The notes below the pieces were generated by a model. It ran no database searches. It saw only the letters and a list, made by a program, of their open reading frames with translations, and was not told where the DNA came from. The position numbers were made by a program, and so were the translations under genes. A stretch of DNA of 64,000 bases from Methylobacterium sp. SyP6R (GTDB lineage Bacteria; Pseudomonadota; Alphaproteobacteria; Rhizobiales; Beijerinckiaceae). Positions 44,307 to 54,365 of this stretch are shown one piece after another (the first letter of the stretch is position 1; the number at the start of each line of letters is the position of its first letter). The stretch covers positions 2,294,001 to 2,358,000 of the forward strand of contig NZ_JAAQRC020000001.1 in the NCBI RefSeq assembly GCF_019216885.1, read 5' to 3'.

Positions 44307-46736
44307 TCAGTACAACCCGCCCGCCTGGGCCGCCCTGTCCGCGTCCGGCGGCACCGCCGCAGGCGCCGCCGGCTGGGCGCTGGCCGGAGCCGAGTAGCTG
44401 TCCGGCGGGGCGGTGCCGGGCTTGAAGGCCTCGAGCAGCCCGCCCTCCGAGCCGCCGGCGCGGGTGCCGCTGGCCGCGTTGATGCGGATCAGCTTGATGC
44501 CCGGGGGCACGCGGAACGGCGTCGGCGGCTTGTCCTTCAGGGCGGCCTTCAGGAAGTCGCGGGCGATCGGGGCGGCGAGCCCGCCGCCGGTGGCGCTGTC
44601 GCCCAGCGAGCGGGGCTTGTCGTAGCCGATATAGATGCCGACCGCGAGGTCCGGCGAGAAGCCGACGAACCAGGCGTCCTTGGAGTCGTTGGTGGTACCG
44701 GTCTTGCCGGCGAGCGGCTTGCCGATCTCCTTGAGGATCGTGGCGGTGCCGCGCTGGACCACGCCCTCCATGATCGAGACGATCTGGTAGGCGGTGAGCG
44801 GGTCGAGGACCTGCTCGGAATCGTCGACCAGCTTCGGCTCGTCCTGGCCCGACCACTTCTCGGCGTCGCAGCCGATGCACTTGCGGGTGTCGTGGCGGTA
44901 GATGGTCTCGCCGTTGCGGTCCTGGATCCGGTCGATCAGCGTCGGGCGGATGCGCCGGCCGCCATTGTCGAGCATGGAGTAGGCGGTGACCATCCGCATC
45001 ACGGTGGTCTCGCCGGCTCCGAGCGACATCGGCAGCACCGGCAGCATGTCGTCGTAGACGCCGAAGCGGCGGGCATACTCGGCGATCAGCGGCATACCGA
45101 CATCCTTGGCCAGCCGCACCGTCATCAGGTTCTTCGAGTGCTCGATGCCGTAGCGCAGGGTGTGGGGGCCGCCGCCGGCCTTGCCGCCGTAGTTCGTCGG
45201 GGTCCAGGCCTCCTGGCCCGGGCCCGCCTCGATGGTGATCGGCGTGTCGAGGACCATCGAGGCCGGGGTGTAGCCGTTGTCGAGCGCCGCCGAGTACACG
45301 ATCGGCTTGAACGACGAGCCGGGCTGGCGCATCGCCTGGGTGGCGCGGTTGAACTCGCTCTCGTCATAGGAGAAGCCGCCGACCATCGCGTGGACGCGAC
45401 CGGTATAGGGATCCATGGCAACGATGGCGCCGGACACCTCCGGGATCTGGCGCAGGCGGTAGGCGTTGCCGGGACCGTCCATGCGCTCGACATAGACGAC
45501 GTCGCCGGTGTTCAGCGCCGCCGCGACGCTGCGGCCGGTCCAGCGCACGCCCTCGGCCGAGATGATCCCGGTCTCGCGGTCCTTCGAGACCTGCCCCGAG
45601 CTCTCGCGCTTCGGCTGCAGGCCGATCGTGGCGCGGCCGCCGGAGGTGTCGAGCACCACCGCCAGGCGCCAGGGCTGCACGTCGCCGAGCGCCGGCACCT
45701 CGGCCACCGCCATGCCCCAGTCGCGGCCGGCGAGCTCGACCCGGCTCTTCGGCCCGCGCCAGCCGCGCGCCTGGTCGTAGCGCACCAGGCCGTCGACGAG
45801 GGACTTGCGGGCCATCGCCTGCATCTTCGGGTCGAGGGTGGTGCGCACCGACAGGCCGCCCTCGTAGAGCTTCTTCTCGCCGTAGCGCTCGGAGATCTCG
45901 CGGCGGACCTCCTCGGCGAAGTAGTTCGCGTTGGCGGTGTTGGGCGAGATGGTGCGCGGGTTGACGCCGAGCGGCAACTTGCGCTCCGATTCGGCCTCCT
46001 CCTTGGTGATGTACCCGTTCTGGGCCATCAACCCGATGATCTCGTTGCGGCGCGCCAGCGCCTGCTGGGTGCGGCGATAGGGATGGTAGTTGTTCGGGCC
46101 CTTGGGCAGAGCCGCGAGATAGGCCGCCTCGTGGATCGTCAGCTCGTGGACCGACTTGCCGAAATAGTCGAGGGCGGCGGCCGCGATGCCGTGCAGGTTG
46201 CGGCCCGGCACGATCGTGCCGAGGAAGATCTCGTTGAGGTAGAGCTCGAGGATCTTGTCCTTCGAGTAGGTCGACTCGATGCGCAGCGCGATCAGCGCCT
46301 CGCGGATCTTGCGGTCGAAGGTCTGCTCGGACGAGAGCAGGAAGTTCTTGGCGACCTGCTGGGTGATGGTCGAGGCGCCCTGCTTCTTGCCGCTCGAGGC
46401 ATTGGTCAGGATCGCACGGACGATGCCCTCCGGATCGATGCCGCCGTGCTTGTAGAAGTTCTTGTCCTCGGCCGACAGGAAGGCCGCGATGACGATCTTC
46501 GGCATCGCCTGGATCGGCAGGTAGAGCCGGCGCTCGCGGGCATATTCCGCGAGCAGGCTGCCGTCGGCGGCGTGGACGCGGGTCATCACCGGCGGCTCGT
46601 AATTGGCGAGCGCCGCGTGGTCCGGCAGGTCGCGCGAGTACTTCCAGAAGAAGTAGCCGCCCGCCGCGGCGCCGACGACGACCGCCATCGCGCCGATGCT
46701 GAACAGGAAGCCGAAGAAGCGGAGGATGAAGCGCAT
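44307..46736 (-). CDS. mrcA: Penicillin-binding protein 1A, bifunctional peptidoglycan synthase
   Basis: 809 residues from the ATG at 46736, which gives the N-terminal anchor (FILRFFGFLFSIGAMAVVVG). The glycosyltransferase domain has its catalytic Glu in AEDKNFYKHGG and GASTITQQVAKN. The transpeptidase domain has SSFK (RQPGSSFKPIVY), SKN (EHSKNLMTVRLA) and KTGTTN. A CIGC insert (RKCIGCDAEKW) and a disordered Ala/Pro tail are usual for the alphaproteobacterial form. It polymerises and cross-links peptidoglycan in the periplasm. It is downstream of amiC. Confidence 0.95.
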   Translation of the reverse strand: MRFILRFFGFLFSIGAMAVVVGAAAGGYFFWKYSRDLPDHAALANYEPPVMTRVHAADGSLLAEYARERRLYLPIQAMPKIVIAAFLSAEDKNFYKHGGIDPEGIVRAILTNASSGKKQGASTITQQVAKNFLLSSEQTFDRKIREALIALRIESTYSKDKILELYLNEIFLGTIVPGRNLHGIAAAALDYFGKSVHELTIHEAAYLAALPKGPNNYHPYRRTQQALARRNEIIGLMAQNGYITKEEAESERKLPLGVNPRTISPNTANANYFAEEVRREISERYGEKKLYEGGLSVRTTLDPKMQAMARKSLVDGLVRYDQARGWRGPKSRVELAGRDWGMAVAEVPALGDVQPWRLAVVLDTSGGRATIGLQPKRESSGQVSKDRETGIISAEGVRWTGRSVAAALNTGDVVYVERMDGPGNAYRLRQIPEVSGAIVAMDPYTGRVHAMVGGFSYDESEFNRATQAMRQPGSSFKPIVYSAALDNGYTPASMVLDTPITIEAGPGQEAWTPTNYGGKAGGGPHTLRYGIEHSKNLMTVRLAKDVGMPLIAEYARRFGVYDDMLPVLPMSLGAGETTVMRMVTAYSMLDNGGRRIRPTLIDRIQDRNGETIYRHDTRKCIGCDAEKWSGQDEPKLVDDSEQVLDPLTAYQIVSIMEGVVQRGTATILKEIGKPLAGKTGTTNDSKDAWFVGFSPDLAVGIYIGYDKPRSLGDSATGGGLAAPIARDFLKAALKDKPPTPFRVPPGIKLIRINAASGTRAGGSEGGLLEAFKPGTAPPDSYSAPASAQPAAPAAVPPDADRAAQAGGLY

Positions 46737-46941
46737 CGAAACCCGATCCGTCGATGATGCCGCGCGGCCCGAGAGGGCCTTGACCATGAGCCCGGAGCGG
46801 CGGCTGAAGCCACGCCCGGGCACGGCTCCTCACGGAAACGCGACAGCCGTGGCGGCGCGCGACACCGCTCCCGCGCTTAGCGGAAGCGGCTCGCGAAAGC
46901 CAGGACAGCGAGGGGCCGACGGGTCCCTATCGACACGTTAT

Positions 46942-48267
46942 CTATGGTGAAACTGGGGCGGGTGCGATCTGGGCGGCCTTGCCGAGCCGCGGCGCCTCGG
47001 TCCCGCGGGCGAGGGCCGGCGGCAGGCGGGCGGCGAAGAACGCCTCGATCGCCTCGGCCATCTGGCCGGTGACGGTGGCCCGCCATTCGTCGGAGAGCAG
47101 GAGGTCGAGGTCGCGCTTGCTCGACAGGTAGCCGAGCTCGACCAGCACCGAGGGCACGTCGGGGGAACGCAGCACCCGGAACCCGGCCTCGCGGTGGGGC
47201 TTGGCGCTCATCTCCATCACGCCGGACAGGCGGGTGAACAATCCCTTGGCGAAGCGGGCGGAGAAGCCGCGGGTCTCGCGCAGGGTGAGTTCCTGCAGGA
47301 TGTCGGCGACGTCGCCCGGGCCCTCGCCCTGGTCGGCGCCGGCCGCCGCGTCGGCCTTGTTCTCGCGGTCGGCGAGCCGCGCCGATTCGGCGTCGGTGGC
47401 CTTCTCCGAGCCGGTATAGATGGTGGCGCCGCGCACCTGCGGGGCGGCCGAGATCGAATCGGCGTGGATCGACACGAACAGGTCGGCGCGGGCGTCGCGG
47501 GCGATGCGCACCCGCTCGTTCAGCGGCACGAACACGTCGCGGTCGCGGGTCATCTGCACCCGGATCCGGCCGCCGGCCTCCAGGCGCTGGACCAGCCCTT
47601 GGGCCACCCCGAACACGATGTCCTTCTCGTAGACCCCGTTGCCCGCGATGGCGCCCGGATCGATCCCGCCATGGCCGGCATCGATGATGACGAGGGGACG
47701 CGAATCGACGCCCTCGCGGGCGGGCGGGCCCGCCGCGCGGGGCGGCTCGGGGGGTTGCGCGGCGCGGCGGAAGGCCTCGCGGTCGCTGCGGGCGAGATCG
47801 ATGGTCAGCAGGGTCGCCCCGTCCCGCGGGCGGGTCGTGGTCGCGACCCGCGCCACGGTGGCGGTCTGCGCCAGGTCGATGACGATGCGCGAGCGCCCGG
47901 GGGCGAACAGGCCGTAGCGATAGGAGGCGACGAGGCCCTCGCGCTTGCGGCCGGCCTCGGGGGGCAGCTGGAAATTGACCTCGGGCAGGTCGACGATCGC
48001 CCGGTCCGGCCGCTCCATCACGAAGGCCCGGGCCTCGACCGGCCGCGACAGCACCACGGTCAGGCGGGTGCCGCCTTCAGGGATAACCACCGTCTCGGCG
48101 GCGATCGCCACCGCGGGACGGTCCGCGGCGGATCGCTCGGCGGCAGGCCGCTCCGCCGCGCGGTCGGGCGCCGGCGGGGTGGCGCCAGCGGCGGCCGGCA
48201 CGAGAAGGCCCGCGGCCACCAGGGCGGCGCGGACGAGCAGGCGGATCGGACGTGCGCGTGTCGACAT
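46942..48267 (-). CDS. amiC: N-acetylmuramoyl-L-alanine amidase
   Basis: 441 residues. A Sec signal (LLVRAALVAAGLLVPAAAGA) leads to an AMIN domain at about 55-160 and a zinc Amidase_3 domain from about 190. Zinc ligands and the catalytic Glu fit IDAGHGGIDPG, YEKDIVF, FVSIHADS and LVELGYLSSKRD. It cleaves the amide bond between MurNAc and the peptide during daughter-cell separation. It lies upstream of mrcA and is divergent from rne, the usual arrangement in Hyphomicrobiales. An acidic insert (DAAAGADQGEGPGD) precedes the helix that usually regulates the active site. Confidence 0.95.
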   Translation of the reverse strand: MSTRARPIRLLVRAALVAAGLLVPAAAGATPPAPDRAAERPAAERSAADRPAVAIAAETVVIPEGGTRLTVVLSRPVEARAFVMERPDRAIVDLPEVNFQLPPEAGRKREGLVASYRYGLFAPGRSRIVIDLAQTATVARVATTTRPRDGATLLTIDLARSDREAFRRAAQPPEPPRAAGPPAREGVDSRPLVIIDAGHGGIDPGAIAGNGVYEKDIVFGVAQGLVQRLEAGGRIRVQMTRDRDVFVPLNERVRIARDARADLFVSIHADSISAAPQVRGATIYTGSEKATDAESARLADRENKADAAAGADQGEGPGDVADILQELTLRETRGFSARFAKGLFTRLSGVMEMSAKPHREAGFRVLRSPDVPSVLVELGYLSSKRDLDLLLSDEWRATVTGQMAEAIEAFFAARLPPALARGTEAPRLGKAAQIAPAPVSP

Positions 48268-49061
48268 GGTCTCGCGGCGACCTCAGGCGGCATCCCGGTT
48301 ACGCGATAACCGCGCCATGGTTAACGCATCGCAAAGGCCTTCGGATCGCCGGCGAGCGGCTGTGGCCGCGGGGGTACACAGGGCGGGACGCGGTCGTCGC
48401 CGCGTGGGTCACAGGGAATGACGGGCCATCGGGCCCGAGCCCCGTGATGATGCTTGCAAATTCCGCCGGACACTCTGTAATGATGGTGACCCCTGCCCGT
48501 TGCCGCCGGCTTTTCGCCGCGGACCACGGGCTCGCCCGGACGCTCCTGAAGCGGCTTCGGCGCTGGCCGGCCGCCGGCGGATCGTCCGACGATCTCGCGA
48601 GCCGGGCAGGTGTCTTTCGATCCGCGACGGCGTTCGTGAACGTCGTCGCCCTGTTTTACCGGCGGCCGGACCCTCGCGTCCCGGCGCCTCGATTCGAAAG
48701 GTCGGTGGGAGAATGCGTGGACGCACAGCCTCGGATCTCGAAGCTGCCGTCCCCGGCGCACGCGTCCGGCGTCGCGCCCGTCCGCGCCCCCTGCCCCCGG
48801 CCATCGTCAACCCCTCGCGCGCGTGGATGCGCGCAGCGGCGATTGACGGCACGATCCGCACGACATCATCCGCCGCGCCCGACCGGGCACGGCACGGGAG
48901 AGCCCTCCCGGCGCAGGTTTCCGCGCCCGGGGCGGCACCGGATTACGGAGGCTCGTCCTCCCGCATCCGGCCAGGATCCCCGAGGGTTTCCGCCTCGCGA
49001 TCCGTTCCCGGATGCCCCCGTCCAGCGGCGCTGCCGTCGGTCGCCATGCCGAAAGTTCGTC
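48268..49061. other. Long leader region of rne
   Basis: This 794-base interval between amiC and rne carries no credible gene. It shows short AT-richer stretches near 48447-48490 and 48640-48660, and the rest is GC-rich. The region most likely holds the promoter and the long 5-prime untranslated leader of rne, which in other bacteria mediates RNase E autoregulation. It contains open frames on both strands, but these are not conserved-looking. Confidence 0.6.
48454..48481 (+). promoter_or_regulatory. Candidate sigma-70 promoter for rne
   Basis: TTGCAA at 48454-48459 and TGTAAT at 48476-48481 are separated by 16 bases, in the AT-richest spot of the leader region. Transcription from here would give a leader of about 570 bases before the rne ATG. 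Confidence 0.4.
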
Positions 49062-52000
49062 ATGGCCAACAAGATGCTCATCGATGCCGCCCACCCGGAA
49101 GAGACCCGGGTGGTGACGGTCAAGGGTTCGAAGGTCGAGGAATTCGACTTCGAATCCGCTAGCCGCCGCCAGCTGCGCGGCAACATCTATCTCGCCAAGG
49201 TCACGCGGGTCGAGCCGTCGCTGCAGGCCGCCTTCGTCGAGTACGGGGGCAACCGCCACGGCTTCCTCGCCTTCAGCGAGATCCACCCCGACTATTACCA
49301 GATCCCGATCGCCGACCGGATGGCGCTCCTCGAGGAGGAGGCGCGGGCCGAGCGCGAGCACGAGGAGCGTCCCGAGCGCCAGGAGCGCCAAGAGCGCAGC
49401 GAGCGTCCGGAGCGCGGAGACCGCTCGGAGCGCAGCGACCAGCCGCGCCGCCGGCGCCGCCGCGGCCGCCGGGCGGAGGCCTCGTCGCGCCCGGCCGACG
49501 CCGTGGTGAGCGCTCCCGCCCAGGACTCGCAGGAGGCTGCCGGGCAGGACGGCGCCGCGCCGGAGACCCGCGCCGAGACGACCGACTGGCAGGACGCCCA
49601 TCCCCGGGAGACGCTGGCGCAGGAGACCTTCGCCCAGGAGACGGTCGCCCAAGTGACGGTCGCCCAGGACGCTCCGGCGCAGGAGATTTCGGCGCAGGAG
49701 AACCCGGCTCCGGACGCCCCGCACCAGGAGGATGTCCGGCCCGAGGGTCGCGAGCATCCGGCGCAGGACACCGCCCCGGCCGGCGAACCCGAGTCGCACG
49801 TGTCGTCCGTCGAGGTCCAGGGCCACGCCCAGGCCGGCGATGCGGTCGCGCAGGACAACTCGGCTCACGCCAACCTGGCCGAAGACGGTGCAGCCTCGCA
49901 GGCGCCCGCCGCCGAGGACCACGCGGTCGAGGCTGCCGCCGACGAGGCCGCCCCGATGCAGGGCGAGGCCGGATCCGAGATCCCGGCGGCGATCGTCGCC
50001 GCCGTGTCGGCGGAGCCCGCCCCCGTCGCGGAGACCGCGGCCGCACCCGCCGCGACCGAGACCGCCGAGGCCGCTTCGCCCGTCGACGACGCCGTCCTGC
50101 CCCAGCCCGTCGCCGCCTCGCAGCCGGTCGACGCCGCCGAGGCGGAGGTCGAGGCCGACGAGGATGCGGACGAAGACGACGATTCGGACGAGGACCACGA
50201 GGACGAGTCCGACGACGAGGATGACGAGGACGAGGACGAGGACGGGGAAGACGAGGACGACGACGAGGACGAGGACCACGAGGAAGCGGTCGTCGAGCAG
50301 GTCGGCGGCCGCGGCGACGCGCTGGCCGAAATCCCCGAGCGCCCCCGCACCCCGCGCCGGCACTACAAGATCCAGGAGGTGATCAAGCGCCGGCAGGTCA
50401 TCCTGGTCCAGGTCGTCAAGGAAGAGCGCGGCACCAAGGGCGCGGCGCTCACCACCTACCTGTCGCTGGCCGGCCGCTACTCGGTGCTGATGCCCAATAC
50501 CGGCCGGGGCGGCGGCATCTCGCGCAAGATCACGAGCGCGGCCGACCGCAAGCGCCTGAAGGAGATCGCCACCGACCTCGAAGTGCCCGAGGGGATGGGC
50601 GTCATCCTGCGCACGGCGGGCGCCTCGCGCACCAAGCCGGAGATCAAGCGCGACTTCGAGTACCTGATGCGGCTGTGGGAGAGCGTGCGCGAGCTCACCC
50701 TGTCGTCGGCCGCGCCGGCGCTCGTCTACGAGGAGGGCTCGCTGATCAAGCGCGCCATCCGCGACCTCTACAACAAGGACATCGACGAGGTTCTGGTCGC
50801 GGGCGAGGACGCCTACCGCGAGGCCAAGGACTTCATGCGGATGCTGATGCCGACGCAGTCGAAGGTGGTGAAGCCCTACCGCGACCCGACGCCGGTCTTC
50901 GCCCGCTTCGGGGTCGAGCAGCAGCTCGACGCGATGTTCTCCAGCCACGTCTCCCTGCGCTCGGGCGGCTACCTCGTCATCAACCCGACCGAGGCCCTGG
51001 TCTCGATCGACGTGAACTCCGGGAGAGCCACCCGCGAGCACGACATCGAGGACACCGCGTTCAAGACGAACCTGGAGGCTGCCGAGGAGGTGGCGCGCCA
51101 GCTGCGCCTGCGCGACCTCGCCGGCCTCATCGTCATCGACTTCATCGACATGGAGGAGAAGCGGAACAACCGCGCCGTCGAGAAGAAGCTGAACGAGTGC
51201 CTGAAGAACGACCGCGCCCGCATCCAGGTCGGCCGGATCTCGCCCTTCGGCCTGCTCGAGATGTCGCGCCAGCGCATCCGCACCGGCGTGCTCGAATCGT
51301 CGTCGGTGCCCTGCCCGCATTGCGGCGGCTCTGGCTTCGTGCGGGCGACCGCCTCGGTGGCCCTCTTGATCCTGCGGGCGATCGAGGAAGCGCTGATCAA
51401 GTCGAGCAGCCACAACCTGATCCTGCGCACCCGGACCGAGGTGGCGCTCTACATCCTCAACCAGAAGCGGGCCCACCTGCACGAGCTCGAGGCGCGGTTC
51501 GGCGTCGCGATCATCATCGCGGCCGACGAGCGGCTGGCCGCGACCTCGGCCTTCCACCTCGAGCGCGGCGACATCGCCCAGCGGGTCGAGCCGCGCCCCG
51601 TCACCAGCATCCGGGCCGAGGCTGTGCTGCCGCCGCCGCTGGAGGAGGACGACGAGGACGAGGACGAGATCGTCGAGGAGGCCGAGGCCGAGGCCGAGGG
51701 TGAGGCCGACGTGGACGCCGAGGCCGAGGGCGAGGCCGAGGCCGAGGCGGAGACCGCCGAGGGCGCGGCCGGCGAGGACGAGGGCGGGGGCAAGCGTCGC
51801 CGTCGCCGCCGCCGTCGGCGCGGCCGGGGCGAGCGCGGCGAGGCCGAGGGTCACGAGGCGGACGAGGCCGGCGACGAGCCGGTCCGGGCTTCGGCCGAGC
51901 CGGATTCCGAGCAAGGGTCCCAGGCCGTGTCGATCCCGATCACCGAGGACGGCGCGGCCCCCGAGCGCGAGAGCCGCGAGGAGGCCCTGAGCCGCCGCCG

Positions 52001-52439
52001 CCGGCGCGGACGCCGGGGTGGGCGCGGGCGCGACCGCGCCGAGGAGAGCGTCGGCACGATCGGCGACGAGGTCGTGGCCGGGGCCGAGCCGGGTGAGACC
52101 GGCGCCAGCCTGGTGCAGGATTCGCTGGCCGAGGAGATCGTCGCCCTCGACGAGATCGCCGGGCCGACGCCCGAGGCGGTCGGCAGCCCGGTCGCGGCGC
52201 CCGATCTCCCGGCAGTCGAGCGCGAGGCCCTGACCGCCGAGGCGATCGAGGCCCCCGCCCCGGCCGGTGAGTCCGTTCACGGCTCCGGAACCGCGCCGGC
52301 GCCCGAGCCCGAGGTGCCGGCTCCCGCGTCGGAGCCCGAACCCGAGCCTGTGGCGGTCGTGCTCACCCCGCCCGATCCGGACCGCCCGAAGCGGGCCGGC
52401 TGGTGGTCCCGCACCAAGGCGGCGATCGGCGGCGAGTAA
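49062..52439 (+). CDS. rne: Ribonuclease E
   Basis: 1125 residues from the ATG at 49062; upstream extension is not credible. The S1 RNA-binding domain is split: it starts at about 37 (LRGNIYLAKVTRVEPSLQAA), is interrupted by an insertion from about 86 to 430, and resumes with YKIQEVIKRRQVILVQVVKE. The insertion is Arg/Glu-rich, then acidic. The DNase I-like core keeps the metal-binding aspartates (SIDVNSGR, IVIDFIDM). The Zn-link is Cys751 and Cys754 (CPHCGGSG). The C-terminal half is acidic with an arginine block (KRRRRRRRRRGRG) and ends in a GWW motif (KRAGWWSR), as in Caulobacter RNase E, where it binds PNPase. It initiates mRNA decay and rRNA processing. Confidence 0.95.
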   Translation: MANKMLIDAAHPEETRVVTVKGSKVEEFDFESASRRQLRGNIYLAKVTRVEPSLQAAFVEYGGNRHGFLAFSEIHPDYYQIPIADRMALLEEEARAEREHEERPERQERQERSERPERGDRSERSDQPRRRRRRGRRAEASSRPADAVVSAPAQDSQEAAGQDGAAPETRAETTDWQDAHPRETLAQETFAQETVAQVTVAQDAPAQEISAQENPAPDAPHQEDVRPEGREHPAQDTAPAGEPESHVSSVEVQGHAQAGDAVAQDNSAHANLAEDGAASQAPAAEDHAVEAAADEAAPMQGEAGSEIPAAIVAAVSAEPAPVAETAAAPAATETAEAASPVDDAVLPQPVAASQPVDAAEAEVEADEDADEDDDSDEDHEDESDDEDDEDEDEDGEDEDDDEDEDHEEAVVEQVGGRGDALAEIPERPRTPRRHYKIQEVIKRRQVILVQVVKEERGTKGAALTTYLSLAGRYSVLMPNTGRGGGISRKITSAADRKRLKEIATDLEVPEGMGVILRTAGASRTKPEIKRDFEYLMRLWESVRELTLSSAAPALVYEEGSLIKRAIRDLYNKDIDEVLVAGEDAYREAKDFMRMLMPTQSKVVKPYRDPTPVFARFGVEQQLDAMFSSHVSLRSGGYLVINPTEALVSIDVNSGRATREHDIEDTAFKTNLEAAEEVARQLRLRDLAGLIVIDFIDMEEKRNNRAVEKKLNECLKNDRARIQVGRISPFGLLEMSRQRIRTGVLESSSVPCPHCGGSGFVRATASVALLILRAIEEALIKSSSHNLILRTRTEVALYILNQKRAHLHELEARFGVAIIIAADERLAATSAFHLERGDIAQRVEPRPVTSIRAEAVLPPPLEEDDEDEDEIVEEAEAEAEGEADVDAEAEGEAEAEAETAEGAAGEDEGGGKRRRRRRRRRGRGERGEAEGHEADEAGDEPVRASAEPDSEQGSQAVSIPITEDGAAPERESREEALSRRRRRGRRGGRGRDRAEESVGTIGDEVVAGAEPGETGASLVQDSLAEEIVALDEIAGPTPEAVGSPVAAPDLPAVEREALTAEAIEAPAPAGESVHGSGTAPAPEPEVPAPASEPEPEPVAVVLTPPDPDRPKRAGWWSRTKAAIGGE

Positions 52440-52482
52440 CCGATCCCGGGACGGGCATGAGGCCCGTCCCCACCATTTGCCA

Positions 52483-52532
52483 ACGAACGACGCGGGCCGC
52501 GCTCCAGAAGGAGCGCGGCCCGCGTCGTTCGT
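52483..52532 (+). terminator. Strong hairpin downstream of rne
   Basis: A perfect 23-bp stem (ACGAACGACGCGGGCCGCGC and its complement) with a 4-base AGAA loop starts 44 bases after the rne stop. A smaller GACGGGC/GCCCGTC hairpin precedes it at about 52450-52468. There is no U-run afterwards, so this may be a processing or stability structure as well as a terminator. Confidence 0.7.
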
Positions 52533-52539
52533 CGGGGCA

Positions 52540-52781
52540 TCGAATCTACGGCGAATGGCCTGGGGCAACCGACCGGTGAATGCGGCACTTTATGCAATGC
52601 GGCGTCGCGAGACCTCACAACCATCGCATGCAAACACAATACCAGCGGGTATATGGATACCACGACAGCGCATCCAAAAATGGAGGACTGAAGGTCAACT
52701 AACATGCTACTTCATGACCTGATGTGGGCGTTAACGAAAACGATACGGAGATCGGCGAGAGATCGTGTCGTGCTCCCCTGG
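52540..52781. other. AT-rich promoter region ahead of the chemoreceptor-like gene
   Basis: Base composition falls sharply compared with the neighbours between about 52580 and 52770. The segment includes GGAGG at 52683, followed by an ATG at 52704, and CGAGAG near 52756. It probably holds the promoter of the following gene. No gene of its own is credible. Confidence 0.45.
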
Positions 52782-54110
52782 ATGTCTGCCATGTTCCGCT
52801 CCCGTAAGGCCGCCACGCCCGCCCCCGTCGAGACGCCCGAGATGATCGAGGATCGACTCGCCGGCATGGTCGACCGGGCCGGTACGGCCGGCACCGAGCT
52901 GGGGAACGGGCGGCTCGCGACCGCGCTGGCGCGCCTCGTCGACCAGACGCGCGAGGCCGCCGCGGCCGATCTCGGCAGCACCGCCCGCGTGGCCGCGGAG
53001 GCCTCGGAGGCCGCCACGGTACTGGGCTGGATGACGCACGACGCCAGCGAGATCGCCGGGCAGACCCGCGCCATGGCGGCGGCCGTCGAGGAGGTGGCGG
53101 CCTCGACCCGGGAACTCGCCGGCCGCTCGCAGGCCAGCGCCGACGTCGCCGAGCAGGCGACGGGCGGGATCGCGGCCTGCGCGGCGGACATGCGCGAGGC
53201 GAGCCGCACCATGGCGGCGATCGAGACCCATGCCGGGCAGATCGAGCAGCGCCTGACCGGCTTCGAGGGCGCCGCCCTCCAGATCCAGGAGATGGCCGGC
53301 ACGATCGAGGCGATCTCGAGCCAGACCAACCTTCTCGCCCTCAACGCGACGATCGAGGCGGCCCGGGCCGGCGAGGCCGGCCGCGGCTTCGCCGTGGTGG
53401 CGGCCGAGGTCAAGCAGCTCTCCGGCCAGACCGCCCGGGCCACCGAGCAGATCCGCGGCCGCCTGGCGGTGCTGCTCCAGGAACTCGCGGCGATCCAGGC
53501 CGCCGTGGCCGAGAGCCGGCAGGCCGTGGCGGGCGGCACGGCCGCGGTCGCCCGGGTCGAGGCGCGGGTGGCGCAGGAAGGCCAGGCCGTGGCCCGCTCG
53601 GCGGAAGGCATCCGGGCGCTCGCCGAGGTGCTGGGCCAGCAGGAGGCGGCGACCGCCGAGATCTCCTCCAGCGTGCAGCAGGTCGCCGGCAAGGCGCAGA
53701 AGACCAGCACCGAGATCACCGGGCTGATGACGATCCTGGTGCGGGCCGAGACCGCGGCGCAGGAAGCCCTCAAGACCGGCGCCGCCCGCGGCCTACCGGC
53801 CTACGCCCTGGTGCGCCTGCCGGCCGATATGGCGATGTGGAAGCGCCGCCTCGCGGCGGCCCTGGTCGGGCTCGGACAGGTCTCCGCGGCCGTGCCGCCC
53901 TTCCGCGATGCCGCGGCGGATCTCGGGCTCGACCCTGCCGATCCCGCCGCCGCGCGGCTCGTCGCGGCCGGCGCCGAGGCGCATCGTCATGCCGCCGCCA
54001 TGGCCGAGGCCCTGGGACGTGGCGACTGGGGCACCGCCATACCGGCCTTCCAGGCCTTCGAGACCGCCGCCAAGGGGATGGTGGACGCCGCCGAGGGCGC
54101 CCGGCGCTAG
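52782..54110 (+). CDS. Soluble methyl-accepting chemotaxis-like signalling protein
   Basis: About 442 residues. The start is uncertain: ATGs at 52704, 52782 and 52791 are in frame, and codons before 52782 are AT-rich and unlike coding sequence, so I chose 52782. No transmembrane helix or HAMP domain is seen, so it is cytoplasmic. Residues about 80-330 form the coiled-coil signalling domain with the conserved tip ([19 protein letters not shown]). A 100-residue C-terminal helical region follows that is not a known ligand domain. It would interact with CheW/CheA elsewhere in the genome. Its stop codon lies within a repeat (family E). Confidence 0.88.
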   Translation: MSAMFRSRKAATPAPVETPEMIEDRLAGMVDRAGTAGTELGNGRLATALARLVDQTREAAAADLGSTARVAAEASEAATVLGWMTHDASEIAGQTRAMAAAVEEVAASTRELAGRSQASADVAEQATGGIAACAADMREASRTMAAIETHAGQIEQRLTGFEGAALQIQEMAGTIEAISSQTNLLALNATIEAARAGEAGRGFAVVAAEVKQLSGQTARATEQIRGRLAVLLQELAAIQAAVAESRQAVAGGTAAVARVEARVAQEGQAVARSAEGIRALAEVLGQQEAATAEISSSVQQVAGKAQKTSTEITGLMTILVRAETAAQEALKTGAARGLPAYALVRLPADMAMWKRRLAAALVGLGQVSAAVPPFRDAAADLGLDPADPAAARLVAAGAEAHRHAAAMAEALGRGDWGTAIPAFQAFETAAKGMVDAAEGARR

Positions 54111-54274
54111 AGCAATTCGCGATCGCGCTGCAATCGCGAATTGCTCCAAGTCTTCGTCTTGCCGCATCTTCTTCGGCGAACCGGCATCGACGTCGTCAGA
54201 AAATCCTCTAGAGCACTTCACGATCGCATTATTTTCTGCGACGAACCGGCATCCACTTCGTCGGAAAATGCTCT
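54109..54274. repeat. Dispersed intergenic repeat, family E (copies 2 and 3)
   Basis: Copy 2 covers about 54109-54208 and copy 3 54210-54274, head to tail. Both share [18 protein letters not shown] ends and the GACGAACCGGCATC block with 557-657. Copy 2 begins inside the stop codon of the preceding gene (TAGAGC). The region 54111-54365 otherwise holds only the candidate promoter of the next gene. Confidence 0.85.
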
Positions 54275-54315
54275 GGTCCGGGCCAGTTCGCAGATCGGGA
54301 ATTCTGAGCGATCCT

Positions 54316-54342
54316 TGTCGGATCCGGGCCGCGTCATGCGTC
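54316..54342 (+). promoter_or_regulatory. Possible ECF42-type promoter
   Basis: TGTCGG (54316-54321) is followed after 17 bases by CGTC (54339-54342). This resembles the TGTCGA/CGTC-type promoter I recall for ECF42 sigma factors. It lies 24 bases ahead of the DGPF gene start, whose operon encodes such a sigma factor. The motif is short and the assignment is an inference. Confidence 0.4.
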
Positions 54343-54365
54343 CTTGAGACGAGGGAGGACCGACC

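Noticed and set aside
48321-48861. Minus-strand open frames in the rne leader
   Set aside because: They have no ribosome site and no domain, and composition is like other shadows.
48252-49061. Upstream extension of rne by 270 codons
   Set aside because: RNase E of this lineage begins MANKMLIDA. The upstream codons are Arg/Pro-rich and lack similarity, and the region behaves as a leader.
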